Below, one piece after another: positions 1 through 7,073 of a stretch of DNA of 11,150 nucleotides (positions within the stretch are counted from its first letter, which is position 1; each line of letters starts with the position of its first letter). Made by a program: the position numbers and the translations under genes. Below the pieces are notes generated by a model. That model worked only from the letters and a program-made list of their open reading frames with translations. It had not been told where the DNA came from and did not search any database. The DNA comes from Sporomusaceae bacterium (GTDB lineage: Bacteria > Bacillota > Negativicutes > DSM-13327): assembly GCA_027492445.1 (NCBI GenBank), contig JAPUES010000161.1, forward strand, positions 1 through 11,150. Reading direction: 5' to 3'.

Positions 1-129
1 AGCTAAATACTCTGCATCTTGGCTACAATCACCAGCATGCAGCCACATATCAACATGAGGAATGATTTTTATTACTTGACGAATTGCTGCTTGATCACCA
101 TGTGTATCACTGATGACCCCTACTTTCAT
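1..129 (-). CDS. Metallophosphoesterase, YsnB/YfcE (MJ0936) family, N-terminal part
   Basis: Only the first 43 codons are in the window; the gene continues past position 1. The visible protein begins MKVGVISDTHGD and continues to HAGDCSQD. The D-x-H motif (Asp8, His10) and the GD motif (Asp34) are the first metal-binding motifs of calcineurin-like phosphoesterases, and the very short N-terminus fits the small YfcE/MJ0936/YsnB class of phosphodiesterases rather than large exported nucleotidases. The ATG shares an ATGA overlap with the rdgB stop and has an AGGAGGG ribosome site 8 bases upstream, so it is probably translationally coupled to rdgB. In B. subtilis the same gene (ysnB) follows rph and the rdgB homologue. 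The physiological substrate is unknown, and the catalytic C-terminal half cannot be checked here. Confidence 0.88.
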   Translation of the reverse strand, partial: MKVGVISDTHGDQAAIRQVIKIIPHVDMWLHAGDCSQDAEYLA

Positions 130-722
130 TTTAGATACCCTCCTAGTTTTATAGCCATGCTAGTCAAGGCCTGCCCTCGATGACTTATCGCGTTTTTCTC
201 AGCTTTAGAAAGTTCAGCCATAGTCTTATTTAGCTTTGGCAGATAAAAAAGACTATCATAACCAAACCCTCCTGCGCCTTGCATCTCTTCCCCAATACGA
301 CCTTCACAAATACCATCTGTTGTTAGAAAATTTTCATCCGTATCGACAAAGGCCAAAACACACCGAAAGCGAGCATTACGCTGATTCTTTTTCACTTTTG
401 ATAGTTCAGCTAGAAGCTTCTCATTATTCCGAGCATCATCACTATTTTCACCTGCAAAACGCGCCGAATAAATACCGGGCGCTCCAAGTAAAGCATCTAC
501 TTCTAGACCAGAATCATCCGCCAGACAAGCTTTCCCCGTGTGCTTAGCATAATGCCTAGCTTTCAACAATGCATTTTCTAAAAAACTAGTACCATCCTCC
601 ACAGCCTCAGGAATCTGACCAAAATCACTAAGCGCTACTACGGTAACCGGCAGTTCCCGTAAAGCCAATACAATTTCAGCAATTTTTCCTTTGTTTTGAG
701 TAGCAACTACTATTTCTTTCAT
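126..722 (-). CDS. rdgB: XTP/dITP diphosphatase (non-canonical purine NTP pyrophosphatase, RdgB/HAM1)
   Basis: Hydrolyses dITP, XTP and ITP to monophosphate and pyrophosphate, removing deaminated purines from the cytosolic nucleotide pool before they enter DNA or RNA. The 198-residue protein has all the family marks: the TQNKGK substrate loop at 8-13, the ADDSGLEVDAL catalytic and metal segment at 68-78, YSARFAGE at 85-92, GGFGYDSLF at 151-159 and the SHRG base-recognition motif at 180-183. Length is typical (about 200 residues). I place the start at the ATG at 722, which overlaps the rph stop as ATGA, rather than at the in-frame ATG six codons upstream inside rph, because family proteins begin with this M-x-x-I-V-V-A-T strand. 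The ribosome site is weak (GGCAGGG or GGAAAG), consistent with coupling to rph. The downstream phosphoesterase overlaps its stop. Confidence 0.96.
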   Translation of the reverse strand: MKEIVVATQNKGKIAEIVLALRELPVTVVALSDFGQIPEAVEDGTSFLENALLKARHYAKHTGKACLADDSGLEVDALLGAPGIYSARFAGENSDDARNNEKLLAELSKVKKNQRNARFRCVLAFVDTDENFLTTDGICEGRIGEEMQGAGGFGYDSLFYLPKLNKTMAELSKAEKNAISHRGQALTSMAIKLGGYLK

Positions 723-1459
723 TCCCTGCCCACTTTCCAAGACAAGGGTCCTAATATATCTTTTTGGTAATCAATAAGTTCACCCACGGTTTTTTCTGCA
801 ACCGCCAGCATTTCATTGAGCTCCGCTCTACTAAAAGGACGTTTTTCTCCAGTACCTTGCACTTCTACAAATTGTCCGCTACCGGTCATCACTACATTCA
901 TATCCACAATGGCAGCCGAATCTTCTTCATAGCACAAATCTGCAATGACCCCATCCTTGCTAACACCAATACTGACAGCGGCCAAAAATTCTTTGACAGG
1001 AAAGGGCTTTTCTGGATTCGTATAAATACTATTTACTGCATCAACCAATGCTACAAAAGATCCCGTAATGGCGGCAGTCCGTGTGCCACCATCGGCTTGT
1101 ATCACATCACAGTCAATCCAAATGGTCCTTTCACCTAGCGCTTTTAAATCCACCACACTACGAAGGGCTCGGCCAATCAACCTTTGAATTTCATGAGTCC
1201 GGCCTGTCAATTTACCTTTTGCTGACTCTCGCACATTGCGGACTTGGGTAGAGCGGGGCAATAAGGAATATTCCGCATTAATCCATCCTGAACCAGACCC
1301 CTTCATAAAATGAGGTACTTTTTCTTCAATGGTTGCAGCACAAATAACCTTGGTATTACCCACTTCAATTAACACAGAACCCTCTGGATATTTTAAATAA
1401 TCGCGGGTAATTTTAACGCTGCGCATTTCATCGGCCTGTCGGCCATCCATTCTTTTCAT
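719..1459 (-). CDS. rph: Ribonuclease PH
   Basis: Phosphate-dependent 3'-5' exoribonuclease that trims nucleotides after the CCA end of tRNA precursors; the enzyme is normally a hexameric ring. The 246-residue protein shows the RNase PH core throughout: an N-terminal DGR start, the EGSVL-x-E-x-GNTKV strand pair at 26-38, SLLPRST at 65-71, GRTHEIQRLIGRALR at 86-100 (containing the phosphate-site arginine) and DVIQADGGTRTAAITG at 118-133. EVQGTGE lies near 200. Full length, no lesion. The start is fixed by an AAGGAGG site (1467-1473) seven bases before the ATG. Only 51 bases separate it from the deacetylase gene upstream and no terminator is visible there, so it may be read through from the cassette. 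Its 3' end overlaps rdgB by four bases. Its placement before rdgB and the ysnB-like gene matches B. subtilis. Confidence 0.97.
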   Translation of the reverse strand: MKRMDGRQADEMRSVKITRDYLKYPEGSVLIEVGNTKVICAATIEEKVPHFMKGSGSGWINAEYSLLPRSTQVRNVRESAKGKLTGRTHEIQRLIGRALRSVVDLKALGERTIWIDCDVIQADGGTRTAAITGSFVALVDAVNSIYTNPEKPFPVKEFLAAVSIGVSKDGVIADLCYEEDSAAIVDMNVVMTGSGQFVEVQGTGEKRPFSRAELNEMLAVAEKTVGELIDYQKDILGPLSWKVGRE

Positions 1460-1510
1460 AGTTATTCCTCCTTATTAGGAAACCTTAGAGTCTATTATTA
1501 AGTAGCCTCT

Positions 1511-2830
1511 TTATATTTTCTCTAATCGATCTTCGTATTTATTTTGTATATAATAATGTTGATATTTTTCTTGTTTTTTCGCCTTATATACTGCATCAAT
1601 GGCAGCTCGCCGACAATGGAAACAAGCTTCCCGAGAAATGACAACCGCAAAAGCTGACTTGTAACCAAAGCCTAAGGCACGAGCTTCCGTGCCAAGAGTA
1701 AGATACCCAGCACATTGCGGGCACAAACGCAGCGTCTCTGTTTGCTGTTCTTTTATACCGCTATCATCATAATAAATGCTGCGGCTTCGCGTCCAAAAGT
1801 CACCAGCCTTTGCCATAGCTTCTCGTTTCAGTTTTTCCCTTGTGGCCCACATTTCCTGGCGTTCCCCCACTAAATGCTTAATATAGCTCGTTACAGAACT
1901 AGGTTGAGCTGGACATTTATGAAGATCCGGTTCAACCACTTTTGTATAATCAAGACCAGCCATTGCTAAAATAATCCCCACATTCACATACGGTAGGGCA
2001 TCTTCAATAGAATAACCACCTTCTAGTACCGCAATATCGGCTTTTAGTTTATCCGCTAAACGTGCGTATCCTTGGGCTGTAATTGCCATATTGGCCAAAG
2101 GGTCACTATAATGATTATCTTGGCCCGCAGAATTAATAATAATATCTGGCTTAAAATCGGCTAACACTGGCAGTATAAAGTGATCCAGAACCTCATGAAG
2201 GCCATCATCCGTTGTTCCCGGCGGCAAAGGTAGATTAATCGTTGTACCCATAGCCATAGGGCTCCCCAGCTCATCAATAAAACCAGTACCTGGATATAAG
2301 GTTCGCCCATCTTGATGAAAAGAAATAAATAAGGTATCCGCATCATGATAAAAAATATCTTGGGTACCATCACCATGATGTACATCTGTATCCACGATTG
2401 CTACTTTACGTACACCATAAACCTTACGGAGATGTTCCACCATTATAGCTTCAATATTGATAGCGCAAAAGCCCCTTGTACCATGTACCACCCGCATGGC
2501 ATGATGACCTGGCGGGCGCACCAAGGCAAAGGCCCTCTCTACCTCTTTTCTCATTACCCCAGCAGCAGCAGTGATTGCTCCGCCAGCCGATACCAAATGG
2601 GCATCTGTAATTAAGGAAGCAATATCCGGCACACCAAGATGCACTCGTTCAATATCTTGGTAAGTAGCCATCATAGGTTTATACTCTCCTATGCTAGGCA
2701 TATCCAGTAAACCTTCTTCAACAATTTGATCTCGAGTATAGAGCAGTCTTTCTTCCCGTTCTGGATGAGTGGGGCTGATGGCCCAATCAAAAGCTGGAAA
2801 AAATACTAATCCTAACTTTTTGGTATCCAT
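1511..2830 (-). CDS. Histone-deacetylase-family (AcuC/HDLP-like) deacetylase with C-terminal zinc-ribbon-like tail
   Basis: A zinc-dependent amidohydrolase of the arginase/deacetylase fold; bacterial members remove acetyl or similar acyl groups from protein lysines, polyamines or small molecules. With the start at 2830, catalytic marks are RPPGHH (His109, His110), DTDVHHGDG (metal ligands Asp149 and His151), SAGQD (third metal ligand Asp238) and LEGGYS (Tyr273), so the active site looks complete. The domain ends near residue 315. A tail of about 125 residues follows, with CPQC (370-373) and CFHC (403-406) thirty residues apart, resembling a zinc ribbon, and a Lys/Tyr-rich end. The family is usually 310-380 residues, so 439 is long. 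Two ATGs are adjacent; the GGGGAGG site is 5 bases from the second and only 2 from the first, so I prefer the second, which overlaps the upstream TGA as TGATG. Substrate unknown; its place in the iron-sulfur cassette suggests a small-molecule or regulatory role. Confidence 0.88.
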   Translation of the reverse strand: MDTKKLGLVFFPAFDWAISPTHPEREERLLYTRDQIVEEGLLDMPSIGEYKPMMATYQDIERVHLGVPDIASLITDAHLVSAGGAITAAAGVMRKEVERAFALVRPPGHHAMRVVHGTRGFCAINIEAIMVEHLRKVYGVRKVAIVDTDVHHGDGTQDIFYHDADTLFISFHQDGRTLYPGTGFIDELGSPMAMGTTINLPLPPGTTDDGLHEVLDHFILPVLADFKPDIIINSAGQDNHYSDPLANMAITAQGYARLADKLKADIAVLEGGYSIEDALPYVNVGIILAMAGLDYTKVVEPDLHKCPAQPSSVTSYIKHLVGERQEMWATREKLKREAMAKAGDFWTRSRSIYYDDSGIKEQQTETLRLCPQCAGYLTLGTEARALGFGYKSAFAVVISREACFHCRRAAIDAVYKAKKQEKYQHYYIQNKYEDRLEKI

Positions 2831-4488
2831 CATGTCCTCCCCTTACCATTTGTTAGCACCCCAGGTTTCACTTGCAAACGGCAGGTTATAATTTTCCCTA
2901 TCCCTCTAAAACCTTGAATGACATTAAATTCTTCCGATTGTATAATTTCCCTTTCCCCAAGGGAAATGCCTCTTCTTGCCGCTAGCTCAGCTAAATGATC
3001 GCCCGCTAGCTGCTGGGCATCTATCTGGGTAAAATTACGCCATGGCAATTTTTTTTTAATGCCTAGTTCCGCTACCGTATAAATTCCTTCCACCGTATCT
3101 GCCCGCAGGGTAATATCAACCGTCGGCCTAGCCACAGCAGCGCCAATGGCATTGGCTACCATTCCTTGCTGCGGCAGTTGGTATTTTAGTCCCAAGGACT
3201 CAGCAACTAAAGGTACAAGACCTGCTGCCGATCCGCCAACACCAATAATCTGCTCTACAGCAAGGGAAGTCCCATATACAATATCTTGTACTCGATATAC
3301 GGGTTGAGAAGCCTGCTCTTTAAGAAGATCCTTTATTCCTTGGCAGATAATAGTAACGGCTTCCTGCAATACCATCCTAGCCACTTCTAGAGGAGTCTGC
3401 CCAGCAGAAACTAGCTGCTTCATAGCTTTTACTGCCAGTTTAGCATCACCAAAAGCACTCTTCTCTGCTACAATCATAGCATCTGCCACCGTAGGATGCA
3501 TTCCACCAACAGCCATTGCTGGACCTAGACGCATGGCTTTGATGGAAAGTCGCCCTTCTTCGCGGCACACCACACTGTCACCGCCAATGCCGACAGATTT
3601 TAGCCTAAACCCCCGTAGCGCTGTAGGATGTCCATTAATCATTACGCCACCTTCTGCAAATAAGGGTACTCCTCCTTGCCACAAGGCAATATCCGTTGTT
3701 GTGCCCCCAATATCTAAAGATATCGTGGGAATTTCTGTAGGATTTATGGCCATAATACCAAGCACACTAGCAGCGGGTCCTGTAAATATCCCTTCAACAG
3801 GATATTTTCTAGCCGTCAACAAGGGCAAGGTTCCCCCATCGGCTTTTAGGATATATACAGGAGCCTGAATTTGTCTTGCTAGTAGTGCAGATTCTACAGC
3901 GGCAGCAAAGTTATTAAAATGTCGCCATACACCTGCATTATAATAGGCAGAGTTGGTACGCCGCAGAAAATTAAGAGAACCTGATACCTCTGAACCGATT
4001 GTAATATGGTCTACAGGCACTATCTCTTTAATCCACTGAGCAGCCTTACTTTCCAAATTAGGATTCCGCACAGAAAATTTCCCGGAAATTGCAAACACTT
4101 GGCAACTAGCAAAGTGCTGGGCTGCTAGCTTCATTTCTTCTTGCCGAGGAGCAGTTACCTCCCGGCCGCGATGATCTACATACCCTGACAAAACATAAGG
4201 CTCTACCGGTAGCATAGACTGAATATCCATTCCAGGCCCAGGCATGATACATAGCCCAACCTTTTCAACTCTACCTGTCATTAATGCATTGGTAACAATA
4301 GTGGTAGATAGAGCGATTCTACTAAACTGACGGCTCCCGACCTCCGCTATCACCTGATCAATGGTCTGTAAAATCCCTTGCAACAAATTGTCATGGTTGG
4401 TGGGAGTCTTTACAATGCAAATGATTTTTCCCTCTGCTACAACGGCCCCATCGGTAAACGTTCCGCCCACATCAAGTCCTAAGAGCAT
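2830..4488 (-). CDS. HyuA-like hydantoinase/oxoprolinase family ASKHA ATPase, short form
   Basis: Belongs to the ATP-using superfamily of 5-oxoprolinase, hydantoinase HyuA and acetone carboxylase subunits, which phosphorylate or open amide or carbonyl substrates. Over 552 residues it shows the N-terminal phosphate loop GLDVGGTFTDG (4-14), FTGPAASVLG (235-244), the second phosphate loop DIGGTTTDIAL (259-269), SVGIGGDSV (298-306), GVGGSAAGLVPLVAE (416-430) and NAIGAAVARP (446-455). HyuA proteins usually run to about 680-720 residues and pair with HyuB; here the protein is shorter and no HyuB lies beside it. The start at 4488 has an AGAGGGG site 5 bases upstream and sits one base after the activase stop; a longer reading to 4536 would only extend into the activase gene. 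Substrate not predictable. An alternative is that it serves the neighbouring iron-sulfur pair as a second nucleotide-driven partner. Confidence 0.85.
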   Translation of the reverse strand: MLLGLDVGGTFTDGAVVAEGKIICIVKTPTNHDNLLQGILQTIDQVIAEVGSRQFSRIALSTTIVTNALMTGRVEKVGLCIMPGPGMDIQSMLPVEPYVLSGYVDHRGREVTAPRQEEMKLAAQHFASCQVFAISGKFSVRNPNLESKAAQWIKEIVPVDHITIGSEVSGSLNFLRRTNSAYYNAGVWRHFNNFAAAVESALLARQIQAPVYILKADGGTLPLLTARKYPVEGIFTGPAASVLGIMAINPTEIPTISLDIGGTTTDIALWQGGVPLFAEGGVMINGHPTALRGFRLKSVGIGGDSVVCREEGRLSIKAMRLGPAMAVGGMHPTVADAMIVAEKSAFGDAKLAVKAMKQLVSAGQTPLEVARMVLQEAVTIICQGIKDLLKEQASQPVYRVQDIVYGTSLAVEQIIGVGGSAAGLVPLVAESLGLKYQLPQQGMVANAIGAAVARPTVDITLRADTVEGIYTVAELGIKKKLPWRNFTQIDAQQLAGDHLAELAARRGISLGEREIIQSEEFNVIQGFRGIGKIITCRLQVKPGVLTNGKGRT

Positions 4489-4489
4489 A

Positions 4490-5254
4490 CTATCCCCTCT
4501 TTTCTCGAGCATGCACAGCACAGCCAATGGCACCATTTAGCTGGGGATAGTCAGGTACAATGACCTGTACCCCAAGTTCTGAGCCAATCATCTTCCCAAT
4601 ACCATTACCTAAAGCCACTCCGCCAGTGAAAATAAGAACCTCACTTGCTAGCGACGTTAACATCGGCTTAATTCTTTTTAAAATCGTATAATTAACCCCT
4701 GCTCCTAGTTCTGGAATACTATACCCTTCTACGATACGTCCAATTAGTTCGGATTCGCCAAAAATGGCGCAGGTTGCTGATAATTCTACAGGATTTTCAT
4801 GATAACCGCTCAATTCATCTAAACTAATACCCAGGACAGTCGCCATATTTTCCAAATAACGTCCTGTACTGGCGGCACATTTATCATTTGTTGCAAAGTC
4901 TACCATTTTCCCTTTACGAACTTTAATAACTTTACTATCCTGGCCCCCTAAGTCTAGTAAGGTGAAATCGGTAAGACCTGTTTGCCACATCGCACCAATG
5001 GTATGGGCTTTAAGTTCAGCAATAATCGTAGCTCCAACAATATTAATGGTATTACGTCCATACCCCGTAGCAACTACATCACCACTCTCACCTAGTCCTA
5101 CTGCCTTACAATCGACTATTAATCCTTCTTTCGTCGTCATTCCATACTTACGGTAAAACTGCACCGTTTCAAAAAGCTCAGAGCTCTTGACACCACTATC
5201 ATCCATTATTACTAATTTCACACTGCGACTGCCTAAATCGATACCACAAAACAT
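4490..5254 (-). CDS. 2-hydroxyacyl-CoA dehydratase/reductase activase (HgdC/BcrA/YjiL-type ATPase)
   Basis: Members form a homodimer with one [4Fe-4S] cluster at the interface and use ATP hydrolysis to fire single low-potential electrons into a partner dehydratase or reductase. The 254-residue protein has GIDLGSRSVK (4-13, phosphate loop 1), LDLGGQDSK (100-108, phosphate loop 2), KCAASTGR (125-132) and ATCAIFGESE (160-169). Cys126 and Cys162 are the two cluster cysteines, at nearly the same positions as in Acidaminococcus HgdC. FTGGVALGNG (209-218) is the adenosine-side glycine motif. Length matches single-domain activases such as E. coli YjiL. The reading frame can be opened at a GTG at 5263, but that GTG lies inside the GAGGTG ribosome site for the ATG at 5254, so I take the ATG. 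It follows the HgdB-like gene by 10 bases and the HyuA-like gene begins one base after its stop. Confidence 0.94.
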   Translation of the reverse strand: MFCGIDLGSRSVKLVIMDDSGVKSSELFETVQFYRKYGMTTKEGLIVDCKAVGLGESGDVVATGYGRNTINIVGATIIAELKAHTIGAMWQTGLTDFTLLDLGGQDSKVIKVRKGKMVDFATNDKCAASTGRYLENMATVLGISLDELSGYHENPVELSATCAIFGESELIGRIVEGYSIPELGAGVNYTILKRIKPMLTSLASEVLIFTGGVALGNGIGKMIGSELGVQVIVPDYPQLNGAIGCAVHAREKRG

Positions 5255-5260
5255 ACTTTT

Positions 5261-5266
5261 CACCTC
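5261..5266 (-). promoter_or_regulatory. Ribosome binding site deciding the activase start
   Basis: Read on the minus strand this is GAGGTG, six bases before the ATG at 5254. It matches the anti-Shine-Dalgarno core and contains within it the in-frame GTG at 5263 that would otherwise look like an upstream start; that GTG has only poor ribosome-site sequence before it. The site also overlaps the TGA of the HgdB-like gene, which favours translational coupling of the two genes and therefore matched synthesis of activase and partner. Confidence 0.75.
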
Positions 5267-6242
5267 AACCCAGCATTTCCAGGAAACTATCCATTCTCAG
5301 CTTGGTACGAGCATCTAGTTTACCAGGTTTATCGCCCTCAATTGTTAATATTGGTATATCTAATTTTTCTCTAAAAATCATATCTTCAATCTGGCGAAAG
5401 CAAAAGCTCTGCACATAATGAACAATGCCATCTAAATTACGTCTTTCAATTTCTAGTTTAATATCTTCAATACGTCCAAACACACCATAGGGGTATGTAT
5501 ATAAACGATATTGTTCTACTAGATCATCTACAGGATACGGCATGGCAAACTGCCTTTGTACCTCGTTAAAAACAACTCTCGCCCCCATCCTTTCAAAATG
5601 ACCATATAAATCATTGACAATAGGTGGAACGCCGATAAATCCTAGCCTCAGGTTCTCAGTACCTTCCGTTGCCAACTTGGCCTTTAGTATAAACTCATCT
5701 ACATCCTGCTCAAAAGCCGTAACATCTCCATTAAAATCACTGCAGGACACTTGATATAAATGATTATGAAAACCGCTCACCGTATTTTCTTGCCAAGTCA
5801 GCCGATCTAGTTCTGCTACTTTTCCTCGGACCTGATCGAGACGTTTTTTGACTGCCATCACACTATCCCAGTTTGTCCCTAGGGCAGCAATCAATTTATC
5901 CATTTGCAATTTCAAAATATCATAATCTCGATCAAAAGGATAGGCAAAAGGAATGGTTTCAATCCCTGCTAGCTGTAAGGTTTCCATCAGAGCATGGGTA
6001 TTACTGCAGTCCCCTTGGGTAACTGCCAGCACCATATCAATATCGCCTCGGTCAACCACTACCGAATAAAGGCCTTTAATCCAGCCACAGATGTTACGAG
6101 GATACCCCGCATCTTCGGCTACTTCCACAAGGCGATTGGCCTCTTTATCGGTAATGAAAACATTATTCAAATCCACTGGAGTATGACCTGCTGCCAAAAT
6201 GATTTCCACTGGCACAGTCGTTGTGATACCAATTCTCGCCAT
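5265..6242 (-). CDS. 2-hydroxyacyl-CoA dehydratase (HgdB/FldC-like) family iron-sulfur protein, short single-subunit form
   Basis: Assigned to the HgdB/BcrB/BcrC/FldBC family, whose members hold a [4Fe-4S] or larger cluster and perform ATP-activated radical dehydrations or reductions. The 325-residue protein begins MARIGITTTVPVEIILAAG, typical of the family, and keeps three cysteines in family positions: NICGWIKG (Cys52), QGDCSNTH (Cys79) and QSFCFRQIED (Cys281) before LDIPILTIEGD. A fourth, Cys167, is in the middle region. Relatives are usually 370-430 residues and the classical enzymes are heterodimers; no second subunit is beside it. Single-gene relatives coupled to an activase are known (E. 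coli YjiM with YjiL; the double-cubane cluster protein of Carboxydothermus), though four cysteines look too few for the latter without a homodimer interface. GGAGGG 5 bases before the ATG fixes the start at 6242 rather than 6266. First gene of the cassette, after a terminator. Confidence 0.85.
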   Translation of the reverse strand: MARIGITTTVPVEIILAAGHTPVDLNNVFITDKEANRLVEVAEDAGYPRNICGWIKGLYSVVVDRGDIDMVLAVTQGDCSNTHALMETLQLAGIETIPFAYPFDRDYDILKLQMDKLIAALGTNWDSVMAVKKRLDQVRGKVAELDRLTWQENTVSGFHNHLYQVSCSDFNGDVTAFEQDVDEFILKAKLATEGTENLRLGFIGVPPIVNDLYGHFERMGARVVFNEVQRQFAMPYPVDDLVEQYRLYTYPYGVFGRIEDIKLEIERRNLDGIVHYVQSFCFRQIEDMIFREKLDIPILTIEGDKPGKLDARTKLRMDSFLEMLG

Positions 6243-6247
6243 AATAG

Positions 6248-6253
6248 CCCTCC
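6248..6253 (-). promoter_or_regulatory. Ribosome binding site of the HgdB-like gene
   Basis: GGAGGG on the minus strand, five bases ahead of the ATG at 6242. It rules out the longer in-frame start at 6266, whose first eight residues would be arginine- and tryptophan-rich and unlike the family N-terminus. Confidence 0.75.
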
Positions 6254-6312
6254 ACCATAACCGCATCTCCTGCCAAAAAGCAAAACAATACGATCCGTTC
6301 TAATATTATAAG

Positions 6313-6343
6313 AAAGAGGATAGCATTTTAGTCTATCCTCTTT
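6313..6343 (-). terminator. Rho-independent terminator-like hairpin after the CofE-family gene
   Basis: A perfect 11-bp inverted repeat (arms 6313-6323 and 6333-6343, AAAGAGGATAG and its complement) with a 9-base loop lies in the 151-base gap between the CofE-family stop and the HgdB-like start. On the minus strand the stem ends in CTCTTT and continues CTTATAATATT, a U-rich but broken tail. It is the strongest hairpin in the window and likely separates the murI-side transcript from the cassette. The tail is less regular than a textbook terminator, so partial read-through is possible. A TATAAT hexamer directly follows the stem on the minus strand, but no convincing -35 element is properly placed. 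Confidence 0.7.
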
Positions 6344-6393
6344 GACAACCAATTACTCAATAAACGGGGGCATTTCCATATAGAAAAAAGTCC

Positions 6394-7062
6394 TTATGCT
6401 TTCCCCTCAGCCCTTTGCGCCACTTTACCGTAATTTTTTATAATGACAATCGGTGTTCGTTGAGAGGCATTACCAAAAGGATTATCAATTAAAATACGAG
6501 CAAGTTTTTTCGGATCAAGTCCTTCTGATACTCCAAGCACTGCCGCTCTTTTTAAGTCATTTACATCGGCAACGGCAGCACCAAAACAACCAAGACGTCG
6601 TTTAATTTCTTCTGCTACATTTTTAGGCTCGTGGGGTCCGTAAACCAAACATTTATCAAAGGGCGGCATGGTACCTGTCACATCATCCACCAAAGCAGCT
6701 TGTGGCCCAGCCATTTCATAAAATACACCGTTTTTACCAAAAACCTTAGCTACCATACCAATCATCATGGCAAATAAAATGCGCCATTGCCCTTCAGCAT
6801 CCATGGCTGACTGCATACCATATACACTCGACAAACTGCCCTTTTGGGGAACAAAGCGACATAAGATTCTTGCTAAGAAACATATCTTTAAGTCTTCTGG
6901 TCGAGTGATGCGTCCTTGGGTGATAGCTACCACACTTTCCGCCACTGATACCACATCATCTGGCCCAACATTCTCTTGTGCATATTTTACAATCATATCT
7001 ACAATATTATCTTTATCCGTTAAAATACGGGTACGTACTGGTAATAATTCAAGTTCTTCCAT
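6394..7062 (-). CDS. Coenzyme F420-0:L-glutamate ligase (CofE/PF01996)-like protein
   Basis: The family archetype CofE adds gamma-linked glutamates to F420-0 using GTP and divalent metal. This 222-residue protein has the family start LLPVRTRILTDKDN (6-19), then PDDVVSVAESVVAITQGR (34-51), corresponding to the DGDVLVVTQKIVSKAEGR stretch of CofE, and a late DVNDLKR (166-172) with LGVSEG, corresponding to the conserved ND segment. The middle differs: it is rich in Met, Gly and Phe (97-131) rather than resembling archaeal CofE. No other F420 gene is in the window, and F420 is not expected in ordinary Firmicutes, so a different glutamyl-ligase-like or acid-amide activity is plausible. The AGGAGGG site (7069-7075) 6 bases before the ATG at 7062 excludes the longer frame up to 7122. 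It begins 11 bases after the membrane-protein stop, suggesting joint expression. Confidence 0.78.
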   Translation of the reverse strand: MEELELLPVRTRILTDKDNIVDMIVKYAQENVGPDDVVSVAESVVAITQGRITRPEDLKICFLARILCRFVPQKGSLSSVYGMQSAMDAEGQWRILFAMMIGMVAKVFGKNGVFYEMAGPQAALVDDVTGTMPPFDKCLVYGPHEPKNVAEEIKRRLGCFGAAVADVNDLKRAAVLGVSEGLDPKKLARILIDNPFGNASQRTPIVIIKNYGKVAQRAEGKA

Positions 7063-7073
7063 GAGAATCCCTC

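Noticed and set aside
2161..2614. Short frames on both strands inside the deacetylase gene
   Set aside because: Both overlap the conserved catalytic region of the deacetylase in other frames and have Met/Leu/Tyr-rich shadow composition; no ribosome site worth noting.
6243..6352. Alternative minus-strand frame at the start of the HgdB-like gene (6167-6352)
   Set aside because: Overlaps the HgdB-like gene in another frame and runs through the terminator hairpin; protein is Cys/Trp/Gly-rich noise.
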